A stretch of 64,000 nt of DNA. Origin: Bacillus sp. S/N-304-OC-R1. GTDB taxonomy: Bacteria; Bacillota; Bacilli; Bacillales; Cytobacillaceae. Location: contig NZ_JACWFE010000025.1 in NCBI RefSeq assembly GCF_019749375.1, positions 62,001 to 126,000 of the forward strand. Reading direction: 5' to 3'. Shown in pieces: positions 28,412 through 37,096 of the stretch (position 1 is its first letter; the number at the start of each line of letters is the position of its first letter). The notes under the pieces are model-generated. The model was not told the DNA's origin, searched no databases, and saw nothing but the letters and a program-made list of their open reading frames with translations. A program made the translations under genes and the position numbers.

Positions 28412-29527
28412 ATGATTATTGGAGTACCTAAAGAAATAAAAAACAATGAAAACCGTGTTGCCGCTACACCGGCTAGTGTTTATACACTTGTTAAAGCAGG
28501 TCACCAAGTTTTAGTAGAAACTGGTGCAGGTCTTGGAAGCGGATTCACTGATGAGAATTATAAAGAGGTTGGAGCAGAAATCGTTCCTACAGCTGCAGAT
28601 GCATGGGCTGCTGAAATGGTTATGAAGGTTAAAGAACCACTACAGTCTGAATATTCATATTTCCGTAAAGGATTAGTATTATTCACTTACTTACACTTAG
28701 CAGCAGAGCCTGAATTAGCAAAAGCTTTAAAAGAATCTGGCGTGACTGCAATCGCTTACGAAACTGTTGAAGTAAATCGTACATTGCCATTACTTACTCC
28801 AATGAGTGAAGTTGCTGGACGTATGGCTACTCAAATTGGTGCACAATTCTTACAGAAGACAAACGGCGGAAAAGGAATCCTTCTTGCAGGAGTTCCAGGC
28901 GTTTCTCGTGGAAAAGTAACAATTGTCGGCGGTGGAGTAGTTGGTATTAACGCAGCGAAAATGGCTATCGGTCTTGGTGCACAAGTAACAATCATTGACT
29001 TAAGCCCTGAGCGTCTGCGTCAATTAGACGATATTTTCGGCAACAACATCCAAACATTAATGTCCAACCCATTCAATATTGCTGAAGCTGTTAAGGAAAG
29101 CGATTTAGTAGTAGGTGCTGTTCTAATTCCTGGTGCTAAAGCTCCTAAATTAGTAACTGAAGAAATGGTTAAGACGATGGCTCCTGGTTCAGTTGTGATT
29201 GACGTTGCTGTTGACCAAGGCGGAATCTTTGAAACAGTTGACCATATCACAACTCATGACAACCCAACTTATGAGAAGCATGGCGTTGTTCACTATGCAG
29301 TTGCTAATATGCCTGGTGCTGTTCCAAGAACTTCAACAATTGCTCTTACAAACGTTACAATCAACTATGCACTACAAATTGCTAACAAAGGCGTTCAAAA
29401 AGCAGTTGAAGACAATGCAGCATTAAAACTAGGTGTTAACGTTCTTAACGGACACATTACTTACCAAGCAGTTGCAAAAGATCTTGGATACGATTATGTA
29501 TCTGTTGACGAAGCTTTTGCAAACTAA
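28412..29527 (+). CDS. ald: Alanine dehydrogenase
   Basis: The 371-residue NAD-dependent enzyme converts L-alanine to pyruvate and ammonia and is needed for alanine use in sporulation. It has [20 protein letters not shown] at the N-terminus, [20 protein letters not shown] for NAD and the ald-specific [20 protein letters not shown]. Codon use looks optimised for high expression compared with its neighbours. The 332 bases upstream hold no convincing gene. Confidence 0.95.
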   Translation: MIIGVPKEIKNNENRVAATPASVYTLVKAGHQVLVETGAGLGSGFTDENYKEVGAEIVPTAADAWAAEMVMKVKEPLQSEYSYFRKGLVLFTYLHLAAEPELAKALKESGVTAIAYETVEVNRTLPLLTPMSEVAGRMATQIGAQFLQKTNGGKGILLAGVPGVSRGKVTIVGGGVVGINAAKMAIGLGAQVTIIDLSPERLRQLDDIFGNNIQTLMSNPFNIAEAVKESDLVVGAVLIPGAKAPKLVTEEMVKTMAPGSVVIDVAVDQGGIFETVDHITTHDNPTYEKHGVVHYAVANMPGAVPRTSTIALTNVTINYALQIANKGVQKAVEDNAALKLGVNVLNGHITYQAVAKDLGYDYVSVDEAFAN

Positions 29528-29552
29528 TATCCAAAGTAAATAGTTCAATATT

Positions 29553-29588
29553 CTGCCCCTTTGGCTAACGCTGAGGGGGCAAAATTTC
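29553..29588 (+). terminator. Terminator after ald
   Basis: GCCCCT and AGGGGGC arms, with loop TTGGCTAACGCTG, are followed by a weak A/T tract. Confidence 0.65.
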
Positions 29589-29591
29589 GAT

Positions 29592-29620
29592 TTGACATTG
29601 GCTTATTTTATTTATATAAT
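29592..29620 (+). promoter_or_regulatory. Consensus SigA promoter for proS leader
   Basis: TTGACA (29592-29597) and TATAAT (29615-29620) are separated by exactly 17 bases. It drives the T-box leader. Confidence 0.85.
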
Positions 29621-29662
29621 TTCCAAAAAAAGAGTAAACATTGACGAGGATTAGTAAAGTGT

Positions 29663-29868
29663 TTTAGTTTATTTCAGAGAGGAAGCCAATTTGCTGAAAG
29701 GCTTCTATAAACAGCCGCTTGAACCTGCCTCCGAGTTCTGTATTGGATATTACCTGAAAATACAGCGGGTCAAATCCGTTATCATGATTCTTGAGTGTAA
29801 AGCTATGCTTTAAATTAGGGTGGTACCGCCATGCTTTGGTCCCTAATTTGAGGCATAGCTTTTTTTAT
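29663..29868 (+). promoter_or_regulatory. T-box riboswitch, proline (CCU specifier)
   Basis: Stem I begins CAGAGAGGAAGCC and includes TTTGCTGAAAGGC. The specifier loop reads GAA-CCT (CCT at 29724-29726), a proline codon, followed by GCCTCCGAGT. The T-box core AGGGTGGTACCGCC is at 29817-29830, and the competing terminator (AAGCTATGC with GCATAGCTT, then seven T residues) ends at 29867. Uncharged tRNA-Pro should stabilise the antiterminator and allow proS expression. Confidence 0.92.
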
Positions 29869-29870
29869 AG

Positions 29871-29929
29871 GGACATAGGGACGGTTCTGCTGTCCCATTT
29901 GATGGGACACTAGAACCGTCCCTATGTCC
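29871..29929. repeat. 59-bp palindromic repeat inside proS leader
   Basis: GGACATAGGGACGGTTCT with TGTCCC on the left pairs with GGGACA and AGAACCGTCCCTATGTCC on the right, leaving a short loop. It lies between the T-box terminator and the proS ribosome site, so it becomes part of the read-through mRNA. Short GGGACGGTTCT palindromes of this kind are, from memory, common dispersed repeats in Bacillus genomes. Confidence 0.8.
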
Positions 29930-29956
29930 AAAATAAATCAAAAGAGGTGTAAATTA

Positions 29957-31387
29957 ATGGCTAAAGAATTTGTAAAAGATATTACAGCAATGGATGATGA
30001 TTTTGCCCAGTGGTACACAGACGTTGTGACCAAAGCAGATTTAATTGATTACTCAAGTGTTCGAGGTTCGATGATTATTCGTCCTTACGGCTATGCATTG
30101 TGGGAGAATATTAAAAATGAGCTCGATCAGCGAATCAAAGATACAGGACATGAAAATGTATATATGCCGCTATTTATCCCTGAAAGCCTTCTGCAAAAGG
30201 AGAAGGATCATATTGAAGGATTTGCCCCAGAAGTTGCTTGGGTGACACATGGAGGATCAGAGGAGCTTGCTGAACGCTTATGTGTACGTCCGACATCAGA
30301 AGTGCTTTTCTGTGAGCATTACAAAAATATTATTCATTCTTATCGGGATCTGCCAAAGCTTTACAATCAATGGGCAAACGTAGTGAGATGGGAAAAAACA
30401 ACTAGACCGTTCCTTCGTACACTGGAGTTCCTATGGCAAGAAGGACATACTTGCCACGCAACTGATGAAGAGGCACATGAAGAAACAAAGAAAATGCTCG
30501 AAGTTTATGCAGATGTGTGTGAAAATGTATTAGCCATTCCAGTTGTGAAGGGACAAAAAACAGATAAAGAAAAGTTTGCTGGAGCGAAGTTCACATATAC
30601 AATTGAAAGCTTAATGCATGATGGAAAAGCATTACAATCTGGTACGTCTCACCATTTGGGCGACGGATTTGCTAAAGCATTTGGCATTCAGTACTTAGAC
30701 AAGGATGGACAGCAGCAATATGTACAGCAAACATCATGGGGATTCACGACTCGTATTATCGGTGCTATGATTATGGTTCACGGGGATGACAGAGGTCTTG
30801 TGATTCCGCCAAAGGCTGCTCCAACACAAGTGATGATTGTGCCAATTGCCCAGCATAAAGAGGGAGTTCTTGATTTTGCTTATGATTTAAAGGATAAGCT
30901 TTCTTCCATTGTGCGTGTTGGTATTGATGCAAGTGACAAGAAGCCAGGCTGGAAATTTAATGAATATGAAATGAAAGGTGTGCCTCTTCGTTTAGAGGTG
31001 GGACCTAAGGATATAGAAAATAGCCAAGTTGTATTAGCTAGACGTGATACAGGTGAAAAACTAATCGTTAGCATGGCTGAATTAGAGTCTAAAATAACAG
31101 AAGTGTTGGAGGATATTCAGCAAAACTTATTTACAAGAGCCAAAGAGCTTCGTGAAGTTAAAACTTATACTGCAGCTTCTTTTGATGAGCTAAAGGATAT
31201 TTTCGCAAATAAATCAGGTTTTGTAAAAGCCATGTGGTGTGGAGATCAAAAATGTGAGGATCAAGTAAAAGAAGAGACTGGTGCCACATCAAGATGTATG
31301 CCATTCGAGCAGGAAAAGGTAGCGAATGAATGTGTTTGCTGTGGACGTGAAGCAGACAAGCTCGTATATTGGGCGAAAGCTTACTAA
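29957..31387 (+). CDS. proS: Prolyl-tRNA synthetase (archaeal/eukaryotic type)
   Basis: The 476-residue class II synthetase belongs to the short ProS type without the bacterial INS editing insert. It shows [25 protein letters not shown], the motif-2 region [20 protein letters not shown] and motif 3 GDDRG. A C-terminal zinc-like domain ends [20 protein letters not shown] 29957 follows AGAGGTG. It is controlled by the upstream T-box. A bacterial-type ProS may exist elsewhere in the genome. Confidence 0.93.
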   Translation: MAKEFVKDITAMDDDFAQWYTDVVTKADLIDYSSVRGSMIIRPYGYALWENIKNELDQRIKDTGHENVYMPLFIPESLLQKEKDHIEGFAPEVAWVTHGGSEELAERLCVRPTSEVLFCEHYKNIIHSYRDLPKLYNQWANVVRWEKTTRPFLRTLEFLWQEGHTCHATDEEAHEETKKMLEVYADVCENVLAIPVVKGQKTDKEKFAGAKFTYTIESLMHDGKALQSGTSHHLGDGFAKAFGIQYLDKDGQQQYVQQTSWGFTTRIIGAMIMVHGDDRGLVIPPKAAPTQVMIVPIAQHKEGVLDFAYDLKDKLSSIVRVGIDASDKKPGWKFNEYEMKGVPLRLEVGPKDIENSQVVLARRDTGEKLIVSMAELESKITEVLEDIQQNLFTRAKELREVKTYTAASFDELKDIFANKSGFVKAMWCGDQKCEDQVKEETGATSRCMPFEQEKVANECVCCGREADKLVYWAKAY

Positions 31388-31485
31388 TCATGGAAAATCG
31401 CCATTAATCCTAATAGAAGCCCACTCAAATGCTGCAGAAATTGCATATTAAATAGTGTAGGCAAAATTATTAGGAGGTTCCCAAT

Positions 31486-31692
31486 ATGTATCATTATAGA
31501 GGAAGACCGTATTACGGTAATGAAAGATTCTTATTCGGTGCTCCACTACTTGGCGGTTTACTTGGCGGTTTAGCTGGTGGTTTTGCTGGAGCTGCTTTAT
31601 TTGCACCAAGGCCGTTTTATGGACCGGTTGCTCCATACGGTCCTTATGGATTCGGAGGATATGGCGGTTTTGGGTATCCAGGATATTATTAA
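31486..31692 (+). CDS. Small Gly/Tyr/Pro-rich protein
   Basis: The 68-residue product has a hydrophobic glycine-rich centre (LLGGLLGGLAGGFAGAALF) and a tail rich in Tyr, Gly and Pro (PYGPYGFGGYGGFGYPGYY). AGGAGG stands before the ATG and a terminator follows, so it is a real gene. The composition resembles small spore-coat or surface proteins of Bacillus, but I do not recognise a named family. Confidence 0.7.
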   Translation: MYHYRGRPYYGNERFLFGAPLLGGLLGGLAGGFAGAALFAPRPFYGPVAPYGPYGFGGYGGFGYPGYY

Positions 31693-31707
31693 AGCTAAGA
31701 ATACATG

Positions 31708-31733
31708 AAAGCTCTCAATTTGAGAGCTTTTTT
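31708..31733 (+). terminator. Terminator after small Gly-rich gene
   Basis: AAAGCTCTCAA and TTGAGAGCTTT arms are followed by T residues. Confidence 0.85.
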
Positions 31734-31787
31734 CTTTATGCAACAGGAAATTATTCGGCGAGTTTTTTTATAGTAAATGATAATTTT

Positions 31788-31838
31788 GCATGCTGTGTAT
31801 AACTTTGTGAATATATTTGTTTACGTTCAGCTACAGCA
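31788..31838. repeat. Truncated copy of dispersed repeat
   Basis: It starts GCATGCTGTGTATAACTTTG and runs to GTTTACGTTCAGCTACAGC, matching the first 51 bases of the longer element at 48450 with few differences. It ends 4 bases short of the neighbouring minus-strand stop codon. Confidence 0.8.
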
Positions 31839-31842
31839 CAAA

Positions 31843-32226
31843 TTATCTCCATCTTAAGTTTAAGGTTAAACTGCAGCAATGTAGCAATTGATTTTTGGAT
31901 TGGAACTCTAGAACTAGCCCGTCAGGTGTGTATCTAACCTTTGGAATATGTGTAATTCCTGTGGAGTTTATTATTGTATTCACCTTTTGCTGCTGTGAAG
32001 CCTGTGCAGCACTCATTAATTCATAGGAAAATTGCCTCGAAGCTGCCATCTTATCTAATAAGAGGCTTGCGTCCTTCATGATTTTTTCCATATCCTTGGC
32101 TGAACTCATAAAGGTCGCTGGATCTACAGTGGGATATTGCCTAAAGACTATTGGATGAGGGGAAGCAGGATATACGTATGTCGCTGGATAATAGCCATTT
32201 TGATTATATGAATTATGGGGTGTCAT
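31843..32226 (-). CDS. YuzC-like spore protein
   Basis: The 127-residue protein has a Tyr/Pro/His-rich N-terminus (YNQNGYYPATYVYPASPHP), a central helical part (SAKDMEKIMKDASLLLDKM, LMSAAQASQQQKVNTII) and a C-terminal CCSLTLNLRW. This layout resembles YuzC, a B. subtilis spore coat protein, from memory only. Its stop lies immediately beside the truncated dispersed repeat. A ribosome site GGGGCGG precedes the ATG. Confidence 0.55.
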   Translation of the reverse strand: MTPHNSYNQNGYYPATYVYPASPHPIVFRQYPTVDPATFMSSAKDMEKIMKDASLLLDKMAASRQFSYELMSAAQASQQQKVNTIINSTGITHIPKVRYTPDGLVLEFQSKNQLLHCCSLTLNLRWR

Positions 32227-32331
32227 ATTACCGCCCCTTTCTTTTTTACTTCTATATATTCATGGAAGGCTTTTCCTGTGTTTCTTCTCTGTTATATTAT
32301 AGAAAGAGGAATAAGAAAGGGGAGAGTGTGA

Positions 32332-32715
32332 ATGAATTTGAAAAATACTCTTATTGAGGCACTTGGAATGGAGATTATTTCACTTGAAAAAGGGAAGGTA
32401 GTAGCAACCATGCCTGTTGATGAACGAACAAGGCAGCCATTTGGCGTATTGCATGGCGGCGCCTCTGTAGCGCTGGCAGAGACCGTTGCAAGTGTTGGGG
32501 CTTACGAGCTTGTTGATCATGAAACAGAATCAGTTGCTGGTCTTGAAATTAATGCTAATCATATTAGAGCAAAGAGGGATGGAAAGGTTACCGCCATCGC
32601 AACAGTTCTACACCAAGGAAGAACGACAATGGTCTGGGATATTAAAATTGTCGATGAAGAAGAAAAGCTAATTTGCGTTTCGAGATGCACGATGGCAGTT
32701 ATAAAGAAAAAATAG
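32332..32715 (+). CDS. yuxO: Hotdog-fold thioesterase (YuxO/MenI-like)
   Basis: The 127-residue PaaI-type thioesterase has FGVLHGGASVALAETVAS with the helix-capping catalytic Glu, and GLEINANHIRAKRDGKV. The Bacillus homologue YuxO is thought to hydrolyse DHNA-CoA in menaquinone synthesis. GGGGAGAG stands before the ATG. In B. subtilis yuxO follows comQXPA; no com genes are found here. Confidence 0.75.
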   Translation: MNLKNTLIEALGMEIISLEKGKVVATMPVDERTRQPFGVLHGGASVALAETVASVGAYELVDHETESVAGLEINANHIRAKRDGKVTAIATVLHQGRTTMVWDIKIVDEEEKLICVSRCTMAVIKKK

Positions 32716-32723
32716 TTGCACCT

Positions 32724-32759
32724 AGGCTGAGTTTGATATCGGGAGTTCAGCCTTTTTTT
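32724..32759 (+). terminator. Terminator after yuxO
   Basis: AGGCTGA and TCAGCCT arms are followed by seven T residues. Confidence 0.8.
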
Positions 32760-32791
32760 GACTGAACAGGGGTCTAGGGCATGAAGCAGAT

Positions 32792-32920
32792 AAGGACATA
32801 CTTTTGGGAGAAAGTGGCGAATGTTATATTGCTGGATAATTTGGATTAGAAGCCATGATAAGCTTCGTAAAAGTAGTTTTGCGCTCCTTTCATACCCCTC
32901 CAGTCAAAAAGTATATCCTT
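32792..32920. repeat. Inverted-repeat-flanked intergenic segment
   Basis: AAGGACATACTTTT (32792) is mirrored by AAAAGTATATCCTT (32907), with about 100 bases between. The 309-base gap before the hydrolase holds no gene. It could be a small non-autonomous element or a weak long hairpin. Confidence 0.35.
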
Positions 32921-33024
32921 GAAGGTAGTCAAGACAGCTTAAGCCCCCTTCGATAAGAAAGTAGTACTAAGAAGACATTTAACCATCTTTAATGATAATA
33001 AACTAGGTATTAGGGGACGGTATT

Positions 33025-33630
33025 TTGATTAGTCACATCAATCAGTCAGATACGATCATTATTGTAATCCATGAAATTTACGGAATAAATGACAATATAA
33101 ACAAAGTCTGTCAATCCCTATCAGAACAAGGTTATGATGTCATCTGTCCTAATCTAATAGAAAGGGAAAAATCATTTCAATATCACGAGGAGGAGCTTGC
33201 GTATCGTCATTTTATGGATCATGTAGGCTTTGCTAAAGGAGTTGCAAAAATTAACAGCCTTTTACTGGATTTAAAAGATACAGACAAAAAGATTTTTATA
33301 GTTGGCTATAGTATTGGTGCAACCATTGCGTGGATATGCGGGAGGGAAAAGAATGTTTCAGGTGTTGCATGCTTTTATGGTTCCCGTATTAGAGACTATA
33401 GGAATACAATACCGAAATGCCCTTCTATTTTGTTCTTTCCGCATACTGAACCATCCTTTCATGTTGAGGAACTTATCTCCAAGCTAAAACAGCATCAATC
33501 TATTGAAATACATAGATATGAGGGGCTGCATGGATTTAGTGATTCCTTTTCATCAAGGTATAATGAACAATCAGCAAAAGAATCATTTAGCAGGTTAATA
33601 GATTTTGTCGAAAGAAATAGAAACAAATAA
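33025..33630 (+). CDS. Dienelactone hydrolase family protein
   Basis: The 201-residue alpha/beta hydrolase has EIYGINDNINKVC, the nucleophile-elbow region FIVGYSIGATIAWICG (Ser in place of the DLH Cys) and a C-terminal HGFSDSF His. This is the DLH-like branch acting on small esters or lactones; the substrate is unknown. TTG 33025 follows GGGGACGG. It shares a transcript with the GNAT gene 14 bases downstream. Confidence 0.75.
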   Translation: MISHINQSDTIIIVIHEIYGINDNINKVCQSLSEQGYDVICPNLIEREKSFQYHEEELAYRHFMDHVGFAKGVAKINSLLLDLKDTDKKIFIVGYSIGATIAWICGREKNVSGVACFYGSRIRDYRNTIPKCPSILFFPHTEPSFHVEELISKLKQHQSIEIHRYEGLHGFSDSFSSRYNEQSAKESFSRLIDFVERNRNK

Positions 33631-33644
33631 AGGAGATAATCAAT

Positions 33645-34082
33645 ATGGAGATTACAAAAGCCACCTTAACAGATCTGGAAGCTGTCACAGAGCTTTTTGA
33701 TTTATATCGGATATTTTATAAACAGCCTTCAGATCTTGATAGTGCAAAAGGGTTCATTAAAGAGAGGCTAACAAATCAGGATTCAGTTATATTTATCGCC
33801 TATGAAGAGGAAAATCCTGTTGGTTTTGTTCAGCTATATCCATCCTTTTCATCGGTTAGTATGAAACGATTATGGATTTTAAATGACCTGTATGTTAAAG
33901 AAACGGTACGGGGAAAAGGCTGTGGTGAGAAATTAATAAATACAGCTATAGCTTATGCAGCAAATACGGGTGCCAAAGGTTTATTGCTTGAAACTGCAGA
34001 AGATAACTACAGTGCACAAAGACTTTATGAAAAAATAGGATTTACTAAAGAAACAAATTATTTCTACTACTTCACAATATAA
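33645..34082 (+). CDS. GNAT family N-acetyltransferase
   Basis: The 145-residue GNAT has the acetyl-CoA motif LYVKETVRGKGCGEKLI and the downstream GAKGLLLETAEDNYSAQRLYEKIGF. The acceptor is unknown. AAAGGAG precedes the ATG, and it follows the hydrolase gene closely. Confidence 0.82.
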   Translation: MEITKATLTDLEAVTELFDLYRIFYKQPSDLDSAKGFIKERLTNQDSVIFIAYEEENPVGFVQLYPSFSSVSMKRLWILNDLYVKETVRGKGCGEKLINTAIAYAANTGAKGLLLETAEDNYSAQRLYEKIGFTKETNYFYYFTI

Positions 34083-34096
34083 AAGGTAATATATGG

Positions 34097-34125
34097 TTGA
34101 CAGAACTTGTTGATAATAATATGAT
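34097..34125 (+). promoter_or_regulatory. Consensus SigA promoter for HIT leader
   Basis: TTGACA (34097-34102) and TATGAT (34120-34125) are separated by 17 bases. Confidence 0.85.
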
Positions 34126-34159
34126 AAGTAAAAATTATCCATATAGAAACGCAATGATT

Positions 34160-34393
34160 AGGAGTATTAAGGATTGTTTATTGCTCAGAGAGCTGCCATT
34201 TGCTGAAAGGCAGTCAATAAAATTCCCCAACTTGCCTATGAGTGGTTAGACTGATAAGGTCTAAACGGATTGACTGCCGTTAAATAGTTATGAAGAAGGT
34301 TTGTTTGTATATTGGTTTCAAACAAATCAAGAAGAGTGGTACCACGAAGGTAAAGCCTATCGTCTCTTGTTAATGAGACGGCAGGCTTTTTTT
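34160..34393 (+). promoter_or_regulatory. T-box riboswitch, probable leucine (CUU specifier)
   Basis: Stem I reads CAGAGAGCTGCC...TTTGCTGAAAGGC, closely matching the proS leader in this window. Aligning CAA-CTT-GCCTATGAGT with GAA-CCT-GCCTCCGAGT of proS places CTT (34231-34233) at the specifier, a leucine codon. The core TGGTACCA lies at 34333-34347 (AGAGTGGTACCACGA, slightly off consensus). The terminator AAGCCT..CGTCTC pairs with GAGACG..AGGCTT and is followed by seven T residues. The genes downstream are HIT and PP2C, not a synthetase. Confidence 0.88.
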
Positions 34394-34419
34394 ATTAAAT
34401 ATTTTCGGGAGTGATGGAT

Positions 34420-34875
34420 ATGAATGATCATTGTTTTATATGCAAAAAACATAGGGGAGAGCTGCAAACATCAGGTGTGGTGATTTATGAGGATCAGTAT
34501 GTATACGTGGGGCATATTGATAGTGATGGAAAGCCAAATTATTTGGGGCATCTCATGATAGATTTAAAGAGACATGTTCCTACTTTGGCGGAGATGAATC
34601 CTGAAGAAGCAAAAGCTTTTGGAATGATAATGGCTAGAGTAAGTAAAGCATTAAAAGAAACTGAAAATGCTGAGCATATTTATGCCGTTGTTTCAGGTAA
34701 TGCTGTTCCACATTTGCATATGCATCTTGTTGGCCGTTACCCTAATACTCCTGAAGAATATTGGGGGCCATTTGCGGTATATGATTCGCCAAATGCTCGA
34801 ATGGGTGAAGAAAACGATGTAATAGAAGTTTGCAACCGAATTAGAAGTTTTCTAGAGTTGAACCCTCATGAGTAA
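34420..34875 (+). CDS. HIT family protein
   Basis: The 151-residue histidine-triad hydrolase has an N-terminal CFICKKH (Cys pair of the zinc-binding subset), GHLMIDLKRHVPTLAEM and the triad HLHMHLVGRYP. HIT/HINT enzymes cleave nucleoside phosphoramidates and aminoacyl-adenylates. ATG 34420 is 8 bases after GGGAG; ATG 34414 and GTG 34411 are too close. It is the first gene behind a leucine-type T-box, an unexpected control for this family, and overlaps the PP2C gene by 8 bases. Confidence 0.85.
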   Translation: MNDHCFICKKHRGELQTSGVVIYEDQYVYVGHIDSDGKPNYLGHLMIDLKRHVPTLAEMNPEEAKAFGMIMARVSKALKETENAEHIYAVVSGNAVPHLHMHLVGRYPNTPEEYWGPFAVYDSPNARMGEENDVIEVCNRIRSFLELNPHE

Positions 34876-35689
34876 TATTCATGAATTTAGCTGGGTGGGG
34901 AGCCAAGAAAACTTTGTTGATAACATAAATATCCAAAGAATTGGATGTATTGTTCTAGGGCGTTTTGGAGGAAATCAGACAGCAGGGCAGTATAAGAATG
35001 AAGATGGCTGTCTAATCTGGATTGATGAAAGGCTAGATTGGGAATTTGTTCTCCTTCTAGATGCACATCAAACGGCTGAAAGTGCTGAATTAGTCATCTC
35101 CTCTTTTGAGGCTCAGCATGAAGAGATAAAGTATCTGTTAACTTTACCTATAAATGAGTCATTCGAAGCATTAAGTAAATTCATATTATCTATATTTAAT
35201 AGTCAACGATTTAAAGAAGCTTGTAAACAGATTCAAGGAGAAACAGCTTGTCTTATTGTGGTGAGAAAAGATAAGTTTCTTTGGTGGCTATCTATTGGTG
35301 ATTGCGTTCTATATCTTTTTCATCCGGAATTATCCGCCCTGAACGAATATCAGCAAAATCAAAGAAATTTTTATGAATGGATTGGGCGAGTGAATACTTT
35401 TGATTTGCCCGTTCCATGCTACAGTGAAGGAAGAAAAGAGCTAAGGAAAGGGAAAAATCATTTATTTTTAACCACTGATGGGCTGATAGAATGTCCAAAT
35501 GCTCATTTCGATAATCCTAAAGAAATTTTTAAATCATTTGAGAACTTCTCGAACGATGAGGGCGTAAGGAAATTATTGCAGGAAATACGAGAAAATAATG
35601 TACGTGACAGTACGACGATTATCTCCTGGTTTATAGATATTGAAGCGAATGCTAGTATGCCAAGCAATTACATCGAGGAGGTAGTGTGA
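34868..35689 (+). CDS. PP2C-type serine phosphatase-like protein
   Basis: The 273-residue protein has PP2C-fold features: EDGCLIWIDE in place of the usual DG motif, LVVRKDKFLWWLSIGDCVLYLF and FLTTDGLIECP with a terminal DSTTIISWF. Some metal-ligand motifs are weaker than in SpoIIE or PrpC, so activity is not assured. Its start overlaps the HIT gene, so both are under the T-box. Confidence 0.72.
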   Translation: MSNIHEFSWVGSQENFVDNINIQRIGCIVLGRFGGNQTAGQYKNEDGCLIWIDERLDWEFVLLLDAHQTAESAELVISSFEAQHEEIKYLLTLPINESFEALSKFILSIFNSQRFKEACKQIQGETACLIVVRKDKFLWWLSIGDCVLYLFHPELSALNEYQQNQRNFYEWIGRVNTFDLPVPCYSEGRKELRKGKNHLFLTTDGLIECPNAHFDNPKEIFKSFENFSNDEGVRKLLQEIRENNVRDSTTIISWFIDIEANASMPSNYIEEVV

Positions 35690-35767
35690 ACCATCTAAAA
35701 ATGCTTTAAAAACAATAGAATTAAAGATTAGCAAAAATTAGGGGGTTTTTTACAGCTGAATCTATGT

Positions 35768-35773
35768 TACAAT
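35768..35773 (+). promoter_or_regulatory. Extended -10 promoter for antiporter leader
   Basis: TGTTACAAT gives a TG-extended -10 (TACAAT at 35768-35773). No strong -35 is seen. Confidence 0.5.
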
Positions 35774-35794
35774 GTAATTAATAAAATATTGAAG

Positions 35795-35852
35795 TACTTG
35801 GAGGAGTCTGTCACCAAGGGATAACTATGTCCTTTGGTAGCAGGCTCTTTTT
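35795..35852 (+). promoter_or_regulatory. Attenuator-like hairpin before antiporter gene
   Basis: GAGTCTG..ACCAAGGGA pairs with TCCTTTGGT..CAGGCTC and is followed by five T residues, all between the promoter and the gene. It looks like an intrinsic terminator in a short leader, possibly the expression platform of a small ion-responsive RNA. I do not recognise a riboswitch class. Confidence 0.55.
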
Positions 35853-35882
35853 GTATTTCAAAATAAAAAAGGGGGAAAAAGT

Positions 35883-37046
35883 TTGATTATCTTGCAATTA
35901 GCGATCATTTTATTTGCAGCAAAGCTTGCAGGAAGTATAAGTGTGAGATTTGGGCAGCCTTCTGTTTTAGGAGAAATTATTGTGGGGATTTTACTGGGGC
36001 CATCTGTTTTTGGACTAGTAACTGCTACAGATACTCTAGCGTCATTTAGTCAGCTTGGCGTCATCTTGCTAATGTTTATTGCGGGATTAGAGACAGACCT
36101 TGATGAATTTAAGCGTTCTGGGAAAGCATCTACTTTCGTTGGCTTTGGCGGTATCATCTTTCCGCTTGTTTTCGGATATATGGCGGGCATAATGATGGAT
36201 CTTTCCTCTTTCCAATCTTGGTTTTTAGGTTTAATGCTTTCAGCGACTAGTGTAAGTATTTCAGTTGTCGCATTAAAAGAGATGAATCAATTAAAAACGC
36301 CAGAGGGCACTTCGATTTTAGGTGCAGCAGTCATTGATGATGTAGTTGTCATGATTGCATTAGCATTCTTGATGAGTTTTGCTGGCGGAGATGTTAGTTT
36401 AACGTCAGTTATCTTAAAGAAAGTCCTCTTTTTTGCAGGAGCTCTGCTCGTTGCATGGAAGGCTGTTCCTTTCATTTTGAGAGTATTCTCCAAATTGAAA
36501 GTTTCTGAACCTATTATTGCAGTGGCATTAATAATATGCTTTGTCTTTGCCTATACTGCTGAAATTACAGGAGTTGCAGCCATTATCGGTTCCTATATGG
36601 CGGGTATAGCCATTAGTGTAACAGGCTTTAAGCATGAGATTTTTGAAAAGGTAGAGACGATTAGTTCTGCGATATTTGTCCCAGTATTCTTTACGTATAT
36701 TGGAATTTCATCAGAGTTTTCAGGTGTAATTGATCATCTATGGGTCATTATCCTATTAAGTGTTCTAGCGATACTAACGAAATTTATTGGTGCTGGTTTA
36801 GGTGCTAAGTTTGCAGGGTTTGGCTGGAAAAGTTCAATGGGAATTGGTTCCGCAATGATCTCGCGAGGAGAAGTTGCTTTAATTATTGCTGCCTTGGGAA
36901 TTGAAGTAAATTTAATTGATAAAGATTTATTTGCAGTCATGATAGTCGTTATTCTAGTGACAACGATTGTGACGCCGCCAATGATGAAATGGTTTTTTAA
37001 AGATTCAAAGACAGTGGTAAGTGCTGAGAATAGTCAAAGTATATAA
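35883..37046 (+). CDS. CPA2-family cation/proton antiporter
   Basis: The 387-residue protein has 11-12 hydrophobic segments of the KefB/NapA type, with FGQPSVLGEIIVGILLGPSV and the ion-binding SILGAAVIDDVVVM (Asp pair). It lacks a C-terminal TrkA-N domain. It probably exchanges Na+ or K+ for protons across the cytoplasmic membrane. The start is TTG after GGGGG. Confidence 0.82.
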   Translation: MIILQLAIILFAAKLAGSISVRFGQPSVLGEIIVGILLGPSVFGLVTATDTLASFSQLGVILLMFIAGLETDLDEFKRSGKASTFVGFGGIIFPLVFGYMAGIMMDLSSFQSWFLGLMLSATSVSISVVALKEMNQLKTPEGTSILGAAVIDDVVVMIALAFLMSFAGGDVSLTSVILKKVLFFAGALLVAWKAVPFILRVFSKLKVSEPIIAVALIICFVFAYTAEITGVAAIIGSYMAGIAISVTGFKHEIFEKVETISSAIFVPVFFTYIGISSEFSGVIDHLWVIILLSVLAILTKFIGAGLGAKFAGFGWKSSMGIGSAMISRGEVALIIAALGIEVNLIDKDLFAVMIVVILVTTIVTPPMMKWFFKDSKTVVSAENSQSI

Positions 37047-37051
37047 AGAAA

Positions 37052-37088
37052 AAAGGGACGGATGCATTTGAAGCACATCCGTCCCTTT
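37052..37088 (+). terminator. Bidirectional terminator antiporter / DUF1646
   Basis: AAAGGGACGGATG and CATCCGTCCCTTT are perfect arms between converging genes. Confidence 0.9.
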
Positions 37089-37096
37089 GCTTACTA

